From contig JAKIVZ010000005.1 of assembly GCA_022750295.1 (NCBI GenBank), positions 56,058-120,057 on the forward strand: a stretch of DNA of 64,000 nt, written 5' to 3'. Made by a program: the position numbers and the translations under genes. Origin of the DNA: Candidatus Lutacidiplasma silvani (lineage in GTDB: Archaea > Thermoplasmatota > Thermoplasmata > Lutacidiplasmatales > UBA184). A model generated the notes under the pieces. That model was not told the DNA's origin. It saw only the letters and a list, made by a program, of their open reading frames with translations, and ran no database searches. This document shows, in pieces, positions 8,632-16,504 of the stretch; the first letter of the stretch is position 1, and the number at the start of each line of letters is the position of its first letter.

Positions 8632-9799
8632 CGAGCTTCTCCCGCTCGTCGCCGTGCATCAGCACGACGGTCTTCGCGCGGGTCGCGTGGATCATCTTGA
8701 CGAGCTCCGAGTGGCCCGCGTGGGCCGAGAAGTCGAACTTCTCGATGTCGCACGCGGGACGGACGGTGACGTCGTCGATCGTGAGGGTCCCATCGTCGAG
8801 GAGCTGCCGGCCGTTCGAGCCCGCCACCTGGAACCCGGTCAGGAAGATCGAGCTGTTCGCGTCGCGGTGGAGCTCGCCGATGTAGTGGAGGACCGGTCCG
8901 CCATCGAGCATCCCGCCGGTCGTCACGACGACGTCGGCCTCGCGGAGGACGTGGCGGCGCTGCCCGGCGTGCTCGACCAGGTGGACCGATTCGGTCGCCC
9001 GGTGGAACTTCTTCGCATCGGCGAGGTACTCCGGCGAGGCCGAGTAGATGTGGTTCACGCTGCGGGCCATCCCGTCGAGGTAGACGTTGAATCCCGAGTG
9101 GGCGAGCGCCATCAGGACCTCTTGCGCACGACCGACGGCGAACGCGGGGATGATCGCCTTGCCGCCCCGCTCGATCGTCTCGGCGACCCGGTCGCGGAAC
9201 TTTCGCTCGGTCTCCTTGCGGTCTGGGTGCTCCTTGCCGGCGTACGTGGACTCGACGACGAGGACGTCGCACTCGACCGGTTGGGCCGGGCCGACGAGGT
9301 GGGTGCCGATCGTCTGGACGTCGCCGGTGAAGAGGAGGTCCTTCTCGCCGCGGTACCGGTACATCGTCGCGCCGGGGATGTGTCCTGCCGGTGTGAGCTC
9401 GACCTCGATCCCCTTGTGGCGGTACGTCCCGCGACGGTCGACCGCCACGAAGTTCTGGTGGAGCGAGCGGATGTCCTCGGGGTCGTACGGAGGAAGGTAC
9501 CCCTCCATCTTGGCGATCTTCAGCGTGTCCTTCGCGAGAAGGTCGGTGACTGCGATCGAGACCGGGGTCGCGACGACCTGCGCGTGGGGGAGCCGCGAGA
9601 GGAGCGGCATCATGCCCGAATGGTCGAGGTGGGCGTGCGAGAGGAAGGCCGCGTCGACGTGCAGCGGGGCAGGCCGCGGGTACGACGGCGGGTCGGTCGG
9701 CGTCAGGCCATAGTCGAAGAGCAGCGTGCGGCCCTGGTCGCGGACGACCAGGCCGAGGGAGCCGATCTCGGAGGCTCCGCCGAGGAATTGAAGTTCCAT
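8567..9799 (-). CDS. Beta-CASP metallo-beta-lactamase nuclease (aCPSF2-like)
   Basis: A 410-residue MBL-fold RNA-processing enzyme. Motif 2 of the MBL domain is SHAHLDHSG (two zinc ions), followed by PAGHIPGA (motif 3), LLFTGDVQ (motif 4) and, in the beta-CASP region, VVESTYAGKEH, PAFAVGRAQE and the C-terminal FSAHAGHSE with its zinc His. It lacks the N-terminal KH domains of aCPSF1, so it fits the shorter aCPSF2 or RNase J-like group that trims or cleaves RNA. A TATA-like box (GTTAAGTC on the minus strand, 9821-9828) lies 22-29 nt upstream of the ATG. The 3' end overlaps the convergent DUF488 gene. Confidence 0.88.
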   Translation of the reverse strand: MELQFLGGASEIGSLGLVVRDQGRTLLFDYGLTPTDPPSYPRPAPLHVDAAFLSHAHLDHSGMMPLLSRLPHAQVVATPVSIAVTDLLAKDTLKIAKMEGYLPPYDPEDIRSLHQNFVAVDRRGTYRHKGIEVELTPAGHIPGATMYRYRGEKDLLFTGDVQTIGTHLVGPAQPVECDVLVVESTYAGKEHPDRKETERKFRDRVAETIERGGKAIIPAFAVGRAQEVLMALAHSGFNVYLDGMARSVNHIYSASPEYLADAKKFHRATESVHLVEHAGQRRHVLREADVVVTTGGMLDGGPVLHYIGELHRDANSSIFLTGFQVAGSNGRQLLDDGTLTIDDVTVRPACDIEKFDFSAHAGHSELVKMIHATRAKTVVLMHGDEREKLAKAIEGTVQVLMPQNGERIVV

Positions 9800-9820
9800 C
9801 GGGCGGCCACTTGGGGGGCC

Positions 9821-9828
9821 GACTTAAC
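9821..9828 (-). promoter_or_regulatory. TATA-like box of the beta-CASP nuclease gene
   Basis: The minus-strand sequence GTTAAGTC is centred about 26 nt before the ATG at 9799. It lies in an otherwise GC-rich gap, as expected for an archaeal promoter of a leaderless transcript. Confidence 0.5.
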
Positions 9829-9857
9829 GCTTGGCGGACGCGCGAACGCTCGGCGAA

Positions 9858-9865
9858 GCTATTAC
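9858..9865 (+). promoter_or_regulatory. TATA-like box of the inositol-phosphatase-family gene
   Basis: GCTATTAC lies 23-30 nt before GTG 9888. This is why I place the start there and not at the in-frame TTG 9831, which falls inside the divergent promoter region. Confidence 0.45.
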
Positions 9866-9887
9866 GAGAGGCCCGGGTCGCCCCGTC

Positions 9888-10700
9888 GTGCCGGACCCCG
9901 GACCCCACGACCTCGAGGTCCTGTTCCGGGTCGCGCAGACCGTTCACGCGGGGTTCCGCCAGTCGTCGACTTCGCCCCACCGGGGGGACGTCGTCGCGAT
10001 GGGGGCCGACGGGAGTCCGACCGAGGAGGTCGACCGGATCGCGGAGGCGCAGCTCCTCGCTGCGCTCGACGCCGAGGGGGTCGACTGGGACGTTCTGAGC
10101 GAGGAGGCCGGGCACGTCGCGCGGGGGGGCGGGAAGGTCCTCGTGGTCGACCCGATCGATGGGAGCCACAACGCGCTCCGCGGCCTCCCGTACTCGACCG
10201 TCAGCCTCGGGCTCGGTCGAACCGACCTCGGGGGGATCGACACCGCCGTCGTGCGGGACCTCGCCCGGGGGGTTACCTACTGGGCCGAGCGGGGACGCGG
10301 GGCGTACCGGAACGGCCACCGTCTCACGACCCGTCCGTGGGTGTCCCGGGCGGAATTGATGTTCCTCAACCTCGGCCGCCATGCCACCCCCCGGGTGGTG
10401 CAGCTCGCCGGACGGGCGCGCCGGGTCCGGTCGCTCGGGTGCGCGTCCCTCGAAATGCTCGCCGTGGCCGAGGGGGCGGCCGACGCCTACGTCTTCGAGA
10501 ACGACACGGTCGGCCGCAACCTCCGGGTGACCGACATCGCCGCGGCGTACCGGATTCTCGTGGAAGCCGGCGGGAACGCCTCGAACCTCGAGGGCCGGAC
10601 GCTCGCCGAGTTCCCGCTCACGCTGGGGGAGCGGACGAGCGTCTTCGCGTGGGGGGACCCGGCGTTCCCCGCGCACGCTCGGACCGGGGGATACTGGTGA
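9888..10700 (+). CDS. Inositol monophosphatase family protein (possible archaeal IMPase/FBPase)
   Basis: A protein of about 270 residues with the Mg-dependent sugar phosphatase motifs: GADGSPTEEVDRIAE (first metal site region), SEEAGH (the Glu preceding the DPIDGS site), VVDPIDGSHN (metal ligands and phosphate binding) and VTDIAAAYRILVEAGG (the C-terminal Asp motif). In archaea this family dephosphorylates inositol-1-phosphate and often fructose-1,6-bisphosphate; the sequence alone does not decide between them. The residues WDIAA of the canonical motif are changed to VTDIAA. The GTG start at 9888 is chosen from promoter spacing and family length. The next gene, NAD kinase, overlaps by 4 bp; in some archaea these two activities are fused or paired. 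Confidence 0.85.
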   Translation: MPDPGPHDLEVLFRVAQTVHAGFRQSSTSPHRGDVVAMGADGSPTEEVDRIAEAQLLAALDAEGVDWDVLSEEAGHVARGGGKVLVVDPIDGSHNALRGLPYSTVSLGLGRTDLGGIDTAVVRDLARGVTYWAERGRGAYRNGHRLTTRPWVSRAELMFLNLGRHATPRVVQLAGRARRVRSLGCASLEMLAVAEGAADAYVFENDTVGRNLRVTDIAAAYRILVEAGGNASNLEGRTLAEFPLTLGERTSVFAWGDPAFPAHARTGGYW

Positions 10701-11581
10701 GGCTCGGGATCACCGCCAATCCCCACAAGCCGCGGGCGCTCGCGCTCGTCCGGAAAACCGTCGACCTCGTCGGCAGCCGCGCGGAGGTCGTCCTCGCGCG
10801 CGAGACCCGGCACGCGTCGGGCGTCGCGGCCCCGGACGCCCCGCTGGAGGAACTCACGGCCGACGTGCTCGTGGCGATCGGGGGCGATGGAACGTTCCTG
10901 TCGGCGTTCCAACGCTCCCGACTTCCGATCCTCCCGGTGAACGCGGGCACGGTCGGGTTCCTCGCCGAGATCGACGGCGACGACGAGGCGTCATTGGCCT
11001 CCGCCGTCGACCGGGTCCTCAACGGGCGGTTTTTCGTCGAGGACCGGATGAAGCTCGCGAGCGAGGCGGCCGGGGCGCCGCTCCCGGACGCCACGAACGA
11101 GGTCGTCGTCCATACGAGCCAGGTCGCGAAGATGCGCCGATTCGAGATCCTTGTCGACGGTCGGTCGATCGGTCGGCTCCAGGCCGACGGCGTGATCCTC
11201 GCGACTCCGACCGGATCGACCTCGTACGCGATGTCGGCGTTCGGTCCGATCCTCGACCCGGCGGTGGAGGCGATCGTGGTCACCGCCCTCGCGCCGTTCC
11301 GTGCATCCCACCGGGCGCTCGTCGTCGACCCGCTGCGGACGGTCTCGGTCCGGCTCGCCCCCGAGGGGAAGGACGGTGTCGTCGTCATCGACGGCCAGCA
11401 CGAGCAGCGACTCGCCGCCGGCGGAACGGTCGTGACGTACCGGTCCGCGCGTCCCGCGTCGTTCGTCCGGCTCGGCTCCCGCTTCTTCCACCAGCTGCAC
11501 GGCAAACGGATCCTTCCCTGGGCAGAGGAGGCCGGGGACCCCGACCCGAAGGACGATGCCGATCTTCCGTCCCACCCGTAG
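10697..11581 (+). CDS. nadK: NAD kinase
   Basis: A 294-residue ATP- or polyphosphate-dependent NAD kinase that makes NADP in the cytosol. It has the nucleotide-binding AIGGDGTFL near residue 58, the NAGTVGFLAEI loop, the NE pair in ATNEVVVH, and the glycine-rich ATPTGSTSYAMSAFGPI that contacts NAD. The start is GTG at 10697, whose GTGA overlaps the stop of the phosphatase gene, so the two are translationally coupled. The C-terminus is extended by a charged tail (EEAGDPDPKDDADLP) that overlaps the JAMM gene start by 26 bp. Confidence 0.92.
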   Translation: MRLGITANPHKPRALALVRKTVDLVGSRAEVVLARETRHASGVAAPDAPLEELTADVLVAIGGDGTFLSAFQRSRLPILPVNAGTVGFLAEIDGDDEASLASAVDRVLNGRFFVEDRMKLASEAAGAPLPDATNEVVVHTSQVAKMRRFEILVDGRSIGRLQADGVILATPTGSTSYAMSAFGPILDPAVEAIVVTALAPFRASHRALVVDPLRTVSVRLAPEGKDGVVVIDGQHEQRLAAGGTVVTYRSARPASFVRLGSRFFHQLHGKRILPWAEEAGDPDPKDDADLPSHP

Positions 11582-12080
11582 ACGGCGGCCCGACGCGCCC
11601 CGACTGGGGAGCGCCCCGACGGCGATCACCCGCCGCTGTCTCGATTCGGCGCTCGCCTGCGCCCTATCGGCGTACCCGAACGAGTTCGGCGGGGTCTTCC
11701 GGTCCGACGAGCCGGGGGTGATCACCGACCTCCTCCTCGTGCCGGGGACGACCGCCGGTCGCCGCCACGCGAACTTCCAGCTCTACATGCTCCCCGCCGA
11801 CCTCGGAGTGGCCGGGACGGTCCACAGCCATCCGTCGGGCGCGCTCCACCCGTCGGAGGCCGACCTCTCGCTGTTCCGCCATTGGGGCCGTCGCCACGTG
11901 ATCCTGGGCTGGCCGTACGGCAAGGGTCAGTGGCGGGCGTACGACGGGAACGGGAACGAGACCCACCTCGACGTCATCGGTCCGGTCGTGACCCGTCCGG
12001 AGGCCCCGCCGGTGTACCGACCGACGGGGCCGGTCCCGGCGGTGGCCCGTCCGACCGAGCCGGTGCCCGACGCCGAGTGA
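11556..12080 (+). CDS. JAMM/MPN-domain metalloprotease
   Basis: A 174-residue protein with the JAMM zinc motif: the upstream Glu in NEFGGVF, then HSHPSGALHPSEADL, which fits HxH followed by S-x2-D. Such archaeal Rpn11/AMSH-like enzymes remove ubiquitin-like small modifiers (SAMPs) or process sulfur-carrier proteins. The C-terminal 35 residues are Pro/Val-rich with repeats of PTGPVP and PTEPVP type and look disordered. It starts inside the 3' end of nadK and is probably in the same transcript. The radical SAM gene is convergent, with a 10 bp gap. Confidence 0.85.
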   Translation: MPIFRPTRRRRPDAPRLGSAPTAITRRCLDSALACALSAYPNEFGGVFRSDEPGVITDLLLVPGTTAGRRHANFQLYMLPADLGVAGTVHSHPSGALHPSEADLSLFRHWGRRHVILGWPYGKGQWRAYDGNGNETHLDVIGPVVTRPEAPPVYRPTGPVPAVARPTEPVPDAE

Positions 12081-12090
12081 CCTGTCCGGG

Positions 12091-13683
12091 TCAGTCGCGC
12101 ATCGGGATCGAGGGGACGGGGAGCCGGTCCGGGTAGCGGAGCGGGTCCTCGATCGATTTGCGGGGGTGGGTCGGCTCGCTCCAGAGCCCGTTCATCCGGC
12201 TGAGGGTCTCGAGGAAGCCGATGAACCCGCGGAACCCGGCCCGATAGGCCGTGGTGTGGCGGCCTTCCCAGTCGAAGAAGTCGCGGAGCAGTCCCTTCGA
12301 CTGCCGGAGGCCGTGGGTGAGGGCGCGGCGGAACAGCTCCTGCTGCACGTCGCTCATCCGGTCCCGGCGGAACCAGTCCTTGTTCTTCAGGTGCCCGAGG
12401 GGCACGAAGAACATCGGGACGAGGATGGCCTTGAAGTCCCAGAGGTTGTCGATCAGCTCGATCGTCTTCAGGACATCGTCCTCGGTCTCTTGCGGGAGCC
12501 CGACGATGAACGTGCACGCCGGATAGACGTTGTTGTCGTTCATCAGGCCGGCCGCCTGGACCACCAGTTCGGGCCACTGCGACGCCTTGAACGGGGCGAC
12601 CTTCCCGGGCATCGCCGCGGTGATCATCCGGGGGCTGCCGGTCTCGACCCCGACCTCGACCCCGAACCAGTCCTGCTTGTCGTCGTTCAGGATCTCGGCG
12701 CACTGACTGAGGAGCTTCGGCTTCGTCATCAGCGAGGCGACGGCAACGTGGCTCCACCCGACCTGGTCGTAGTACTTCTTCGCGAGTCGGAGCAGGGGGA
12801 GCAGCTTCTCCTCGCGCGGCATGACGTTCGGGCTTCCGTAGAAGTACACGTCATCGGAGTGGAGGAGCCCCTTGCGGATCCCCGACCGGGCGTTCAGGGA
12901 CAGCTCCTGCTCGATCTTCTCGAGCGGGTACCAGCGGGTCGGCCGGGTCGTGACGGAGCAGAACGAGCACCCGCGGCAGCAGCCCCGACCGATCTCGATG
13001 AGGCCGTTGACGCTGGGGTAGCGGATCGTGGAGATCTGCTCGATCTTCGGCGCTTCCTTGGGGGTCAGCACGACGTGGGGGGGGAGGAACTCGTCGGCGA
13101 GCGCCTTGCGGACGAGGTCGCGGACATACTGATCGGCCTCGCCCTCGACGACCGAGTCGATCCCGCCGATCGAGGCGACGAACTCGCCGATCCACGGGAC
13201 CTTCATCTGGGTCGCTGGAGAGAGCTGCCAGGCGCACGGGCCGCCGGCGATGAGCTTCATCCCTTGCTCGCGCGCCTTCCGGACGTGCGGCTGGCTGAGA
13301 AGCCGCTTGAAGTTCACGCAGTTGAGCGGCTCCTTCCCCATCACGCCGCCGAACGTGGAGCTCGGCGGGTTGAGGCCGAAGTAGTCGTGGCCCGAGACGA
13401 GGAGGACCTTCGTCTGGCCGGGCATGTACTTGTCAAGGTGGCTGGGATGCACGATCCGAGCGTCGATTCCCGCATCCATCAGCGCCGCCTCGACCTTCCG
13501 CATGCCGTAGGGCGCCTGGTGGGGGAAGCCGTTCGCGTCGACCCCCATCATGGGGAAGAACAGTCGCTGGTACACCTGCTCCGGCAGGATGTACGCGGGG
13601 GTCGTCGTTCCGAATCCCAGGAACTCCTTCCCGTGGTGGTTGCTCATCAGCGTCCAGTCGCACGTGAGGACAACTTCGGGCAT
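12091..13683 (-). CDS. Radical SAM protein, B12-binding-like N-terminal region
   Basis: A 530-residue protein. The first 190 residues resemble a cobalamin-binding-type Rossmann region (VLLVSGHDYFGLNPP, IAGGPCAWQL, VVEGEADQYVRDL), and the radical SAM core begins at IEIGRGCCRGCSFCSV, where Cys-x3-Cys-x2-Cys binds the 4Fe-4S cluster. Further core strands are VGVETGSPRMI and CTFIVGLPQETEDDV. Architecture is like methyltransferases or ring-forming enzymes of archaeal lipid and cofactor pathways, but the substrate is unknown. The start at 13683 is supported by a strong GGAGG Shine-Dalgarno. The frame stays open upstream only as a shadow. Confidence 0.85.
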   Translation of the reverse strand: MPEVVLTCDWTLMSNHHGKEFLGFGTTTPAYILPEQVYQRLFFPMMGVDANGFPHQAPYGMRKVEAALMDAGIDARIVHPSHLDKYMPGQTKVLLVSGHDYFGLNPPSSTFGGVMGKEPLNCVNFKRLLSQPHVRKAREQGMKLIAGGPCAWQLSPATQMKVPWIGEFVASIGGIDSVVEGEADQYVRDLVRKALADEFLPPHVVLTPKEAPKIEQISTIRYPSVNGLIEIGRGCCRGCSFCSVTTRPTRWYPLEKIEQELSLNARSGIRKGLLHSDDVYFYGSPNVMPREEKLLPLLRLAKKYYDQVGWSHVAVASLMTKPKLLSQCAEILNDDKQDWFGVEVGVETGSPRMITAAMPGKVAPFKASQWPELVVQAAGLMNDNNVYPACTFIVGLPQETEDDVLKTIELIDNLWDFKAILVPMFFVPLGHLKNKDWFRRDRMSDVQQELFRRALTHGLRQSKGLLRDFFDWEGRHTTAYRAGFRGFIGFLETLSRMNGLWSEPTHPRKSIEDPLRYPDRLPVPSIPMRD

Positions 13684-13687
13684 TTTT

Positions 13688-13692
13688 CCTCC
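13688..13692 (-). promoter_or_regulatory. Shine-Dalgarno site of the radical SAM gene
   Basis: Minus-strand GGAGG sits four A residues before the ATG at 13683. It fixes that start and shows that this gene, unlike many neighbours, has a 5' leader. Confidence 0.7.
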
Positions 13693-13784
13693 AACGGCCG
13701 CGGGGGCGGCCGAGTTCGAGACGTCCGACCACGACCCGGCTTTTGAGGCTTCCGACGCGCGGGACCCCGGTCGGGAACGCTCGT

Positions 13785-14051
13785 CTATCCGGGGTCGGAG
13801 TCGTCGTCCTCCCGGGGACCGCCGGAATCGAGGTCGTCGGACGGCTCGTCGTTGAATTCGGGGGCGTCCGGTTCGCGGAAGGCCGGGTCGCGCTGGATGA
13901 GATGGATCCGGACGCACTCCCGGTGGGCCGGTCGACCGTCCCAGGCGCTCGTTTCCTCCGGCACGCCGAGCGGCTCCTTGCAAAGGGTGCAGATCTCCGG
14001 GGGGGCGGAGATCCAACTGATGCGCCGGGGCGGGGCGGTCGTGGGGGGCAT
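13785..14051 (-). CDS. Small putative zinc-binding protein
   Basis: An 88-residue reading frame with CTLCKEPLG near residue 21 and HREC near 46, a C-x2-C plus H-x2-C arrangement that could hold one zinc ion. The C-terminal third is strongly acidic (FNDEPSDDLDSGGPREDDDSD). It lies between the radical SAM gene and a divergent HTH-CBS regulator gene. I do not recognise a family. The cysteine spacing and acidic tail make chance coding less likely, but the call rests on composition. Confidence 0.55.
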   Translation of the reverse strand: MPPTTAPPRRISWISAPPEICTLCKEPLGVPEETSAWDGRPAHRECVRIHLIQRDPAFREPDAPEFNDEPSDDLDSGGPREDDDSDPG

Positions 14052-14192
14052 CCAACGCCGGCATTCGATTCACTCGCCAAGTAGATTTCGGGGGAGTTGG
14101 ACCGGGCCGAGCCGGACGTCGCCGACCTCGTCCAGGTGGGCGCCGGGCGTCGACCTTGCGGGGGACCGCCACCCCAACCGCCGGCAAAGACC

Positions 14193-14198
14193 CATATC
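14193..14198 (+). promoter_or_regulatory. TATA-like box of the HTH-CBS regulator gene
   Basis: CATATC lies 23-28 nt before ATG 14221 in GC-rich sequence, consistent with a leaderless transcript. Confidence 0.45.
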
Positions 14199-14220
14199 GG
14201 GGGACCCCCTCGACCGGAGA

Positions 14221-14799
14221 ATGGACGCCGTTGCGGAGATTCGGAAGCGACGGTTGTCTCTCGGGATCCCCTTGGGGGAGCTCGCCCGGGCGGTCGGCCG
14301 GTCCGATGCGACGCTGAGCCGAATCGAACGGGGGCAGATCCGGCCCTCGTACGAACTCGTCCAGCAGATCGACTCCTACCTCGCAACCCACGAGGGGGTG
14401 GCGGCTCCCCACCTCAAGGCACGGGACGTCTTGGTGCCCAATCTGGTCACGGTCGAGGCCGGGGCCTCCGTGCCGGATGCGGCGCAGACCATGGAGAAGG
14501 GCGGTTTCTCCCAGCTTCCCGTCTCGGACTCGGGTCGGGTGACCGGCTCGGTCTCCGAAACCGCCCTGCTCCGGGCGCTGGCCCGGCCGAACGGACGGCG
14601 ATTGCGCGTCCGGGAGGTCCAGGAGGCGTCGTATCCGCAAGTGGACGTCGACTGCCCAGCCGATGTGCTGGCGGGGCTTTTGACCCGCTACCCCGCCGTG
14701 CTCGTGACGGAACGCGGACGCCTCGCCGGCATCGTCACGAAGACCGACCTCATCCGCGGTCTTCGCGGGACCCCGTTGCGACGGCCGAGCTCCGGCTGA
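14221..14799 (+). CDS. HTH-XRE and CBS-pair transcriptional regulator
   Basis: A 192-residue protein. Residues 1-60 form an XRE-type helix-turn-helix (IRKRRLSLGIPLGELARAVGRSDATLSRIERGQIRPS), and residues 75-185 form two CBS repeats (VLVPNLVTVEAGASVPDAAQTMEKGGFSQLPVSD and VQEASYPQVDVDCPADVLAGLLTRYPAVLV...GIVTKTDLI). CBS pairs bind adenine nucleotides, so this is probably a regulator that reads energy state or SAM; such HTH-CBS proteins are common in methanogens and Thermoplasmata. The target is unknown. The 3' end overlaps the convergent P1 peptidase gene by 50 bp. Confidence 0.85.
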   Translation: MDAVAEIRKRRLSLGIPLGELARAVGRSDATLSRIERGQIRPSYELVQQIDSYLATHEGVAAPHLKARDVLVPNLVTVEAGASVPDAAQTMEKGGFSQLPVSDSGRVTGSVSETALLRALARPNGRRLRVREVQEASYPQVDVDCPADVLAGLLTRYPAVLVTERGRLAGIVTKTDLIRGLRGTPLRRPSSG

Positions 14800-15748
14800 C
14801 CCGGCCGGCGGCGTGGGCCGCGGCCACGATGGCGCGGACGGTCGCCCGCTCGGCTAGCATTCCGAGACGATCGCCAAGCTCGACGGTACCCGGCCGAGCC
14901 CATCGACCCGCGGGGTGGGAGCCAACACCGCTCACGAAGACGGTGTCTCCATCGGTTGCGGTGTGCGCGGGGGAGACCGCGCGTGCGAGACCCGTGTGGG
15001 CGAAGGCGGCCACCCGCTGCAGGGTGGTTCGGGGCGCCGACACGTCCGTCACGACCGCAACGAGCGTGGTCCCGGCGGAGTTCGGGCGGTCGGCGGCGCC
15101 GGGCGGGACGATCCGTCCCGAGGCGTTTCGGGCGCCGGCGATCCACCGCCCCGAGCGAGGGTCCCGGATCGCCCCCACCGAGTTCAAGACGGCGAGGACC
15201 GCGACCGAGCCGAGGCCCCGCTCGGCGTCGACCGCCACGGCGAGCGCGCCCGGTTGCGAAGCGCTGCGGCCGAGGTACTTGCCGACCCGGGCCCCGGCTC
15301 CTGCGCCGATCCGACCGGCGAAGTTGGCCGGGGCCTCCGCGTTTGCCGCCGCCGCCGCGCCGAGGGCGCGATAGTCGTAGGCGGGGCGACGGCCGTTCGG
15401 AAGGTCGTACAGAACGGCGCCCGATACCGGGGCGATTCGATTGGGGTTGCGGAAGACGGAATGGCCGCCGCCCTCCTCGAGGATCGCGTCCCGGAGTCCC
15501 GCCGCCGCGTCGAGGCCGAAGAGGCTCCCTCCCGTGAAGAACACCGCCCACCGTCGGCCGAACGTCGCATCGAGGGAGAGCGAGGCGGTATCGTACGTCC
15601 CGGAGGCCCCTCCCCGAACGTCGACGACGGTGGGGGCGGACTGGCCGAACAGGATCACCGAGACCCCGGTGGAGCGGTCGGCCGATTCGGCGTGTCCGAT
15701 CCGGACGCCGCGAAGTCCGCGGGCACCGGACGTCGAGCCCGAGGTCAC
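14750..15748 (-). CDS. P1 (S58) family aminopeptidase / amide hydrolase
   Basis: A 332-residue relative of DmpA and NylC, Ntn-fold enzymes that self-cleave into two chains to expose a Ser or Thr nucleophile. Seen here: VRIGHAES near the N-terminus, VDVRGGASGTYDTASL near 45, FTGGSLFGLDAAAGL near 70, ALAVLNSVGAIRDP near 185 and SAGTTLVAVVTDVS near 225, where many relatives read NTT and the Thr after the scissile bond is the nucleophile; here the preceding residue is Gly. The substrate (D-amino acid esters, beta-peptides, oligoamides) is not predictable. GTG start at 15748, with a TATA-like CTCTAATC about 27 nt upstream. Confidence 0.8.
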   Translation of the reverse strand: MTSGSTSGARGLRGVRIGHAESADRSTGVSVILFGQSAPTVVDVRGGASGTYDTASLSLDATFGRRWAVFFTGGSLFGLDAAAGLRDAILEEGGGHSVFRNPNRIAPVSGAVLYDLPNGRRPAYDYRALGAAAAANAEAPANFAGRIGAGAGARVGKYLGRSASQPGALAVAVDAERGLGSVAVLAVLNSVGAIRDPRSGRWIAGARNASGRIVPPGAADRPNSAGTTLVAVVTDVSAPRTTLQRVAAFAHTGLARAVSPAHTATDGDTVFVSGVGSHPAGRWARPGTVELGDRLGMLAERATVRAIVAAAHAAGRVSRSSAVATGSREDRG

Positions 15749-15804
15749 GGAGCGGGGGAGCCAGGCCCTCGATTAGAGCCCTCGCGTCCGGCAAAATTCG
15801 CCAT

Positions 15805-15811
15805 GCTTATG
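15805..15811 (+). promoter_or_regulatory. TATA-like box of the HELCH metallopeptidase-like gene
   Basis: GCTTATG lies 24-30 nt upstream of ATG 15835, the usual spacing for a leaderless archaeal start. Confidence 0.45.
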
Positions 15812-15834
15812 CCCCGGCCCCGCTCGCGACGTCG

Positions 15835-16419
15835 ATGCCGGCGAAGAAGACCCCCGCTCCTCCGAAGGTGGAGGACGCCCCGAAGGGGTTCCGGGTCGCG
15901 CGCGACATCGCGGTCGGCCGGCATCCGATCCTCGAGGTGTTCCCCGGGCTCTCGACCCTCCCGACCGCCGCGCGTCACGAGCCCGACGCGGCGAAGCGGG
16001 CGAAGTTGCACGCCGAGACGTACATCGAGGTCGTCGACCAGGACCTTTGGATGTACGTAGCTCCGTTCGAGCTTCCGAAGGGGTTCCGTCGGAGATGGAA
16101 GCCGGTCGTCTCTCCCGAGGCCGACTGCATCGTCGTCGGCGCGGGTCACCTGAAGGAAAGCCCCGCCCTCGTGCTGTTCATGGACATCTTCCACGAACTC
16201 TGCCACATCCGGCAACGGCACGACGGCCGCGAGCTGTGGCCCGACCAGCTCTCCTACGTGGAGCGACCGACCGAGATCGAAGCGTACCAGTTCGTCGTCG
16301 AGGAGGCGCGCCGGCTCGGGGTCGGGGATGGGACGCTCCGCGAGTACCTGCGGGTCGAGTGGATCGACGAGGACGAGCTCCTCCAGCTCTACACGACGCT
16401 CGGCGTCCCGGCGAAGTAG
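15835..16419 (+). CDS. Putative zinc metallopeptidase with HExxH motif (minigluzincin-like)
   Basis: A 194-residue cytosolic protein with no close family name that I recognise. Its centre reads LFMDIFHELCHIRQRHDG (near residue 118), a classical HExxH zinc helix. It is followed about 25 residues later by ERPTEIEAYQFVVEEAR, whose Glu is in the right place to be the third ligand, as in gluzincins and ImmA-like peptidases. The N-terminal 20 residues are Lys/Pro-rich. The fold and the small size suggest a regulatory or toxin-antitoxin-type protease, but no partner repressor is adjacent; this is inference. Confidence 0.7.
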   Translation: MPAKKTPAPPKVEDAPKGFRVARDIAVGRHPILEVFPGLSTLPTAARHEPDAAKRAKLHAETYIEVVDQDLWMYVAPFELPKGFRRRWKPVVSPEADCIVVGAGHLKESPALVLFMDIFHELCHIRQRHDGRELWPDQLSYVERPTEIEAYQFVVEEARRLGVGDGTLREYLRVEWIDEDELLQLYTTLGVPAK

Positions 16420-16504
16420 TCGGTCCGTTGCCGCTCCGGCCGAGTCTTTAAGCGACGACCCCCCGTGAATTTCGTCCGGCCGCTCGCGGCCGGGGCAGCC
16501 GACC

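Noticed and set aside
8537..11581. A 1014-residue open frame across the beta-CASP, phosphatase and NAD kinase genes
   Set aside because: Only the last 294 residues are NAD kinase. The rest is Arg/Pro-rich shadow sequence opposite or out of frame with recognisable genes; high GC makes such long empty frames common.
12091..14640. Longer start for the radical SAM gene
   Set aside because: The extra 319 residues are shadow sequence over the small zinc protein and the HTH-CBS gene, while a strong GGAGG marks ATG 13683.
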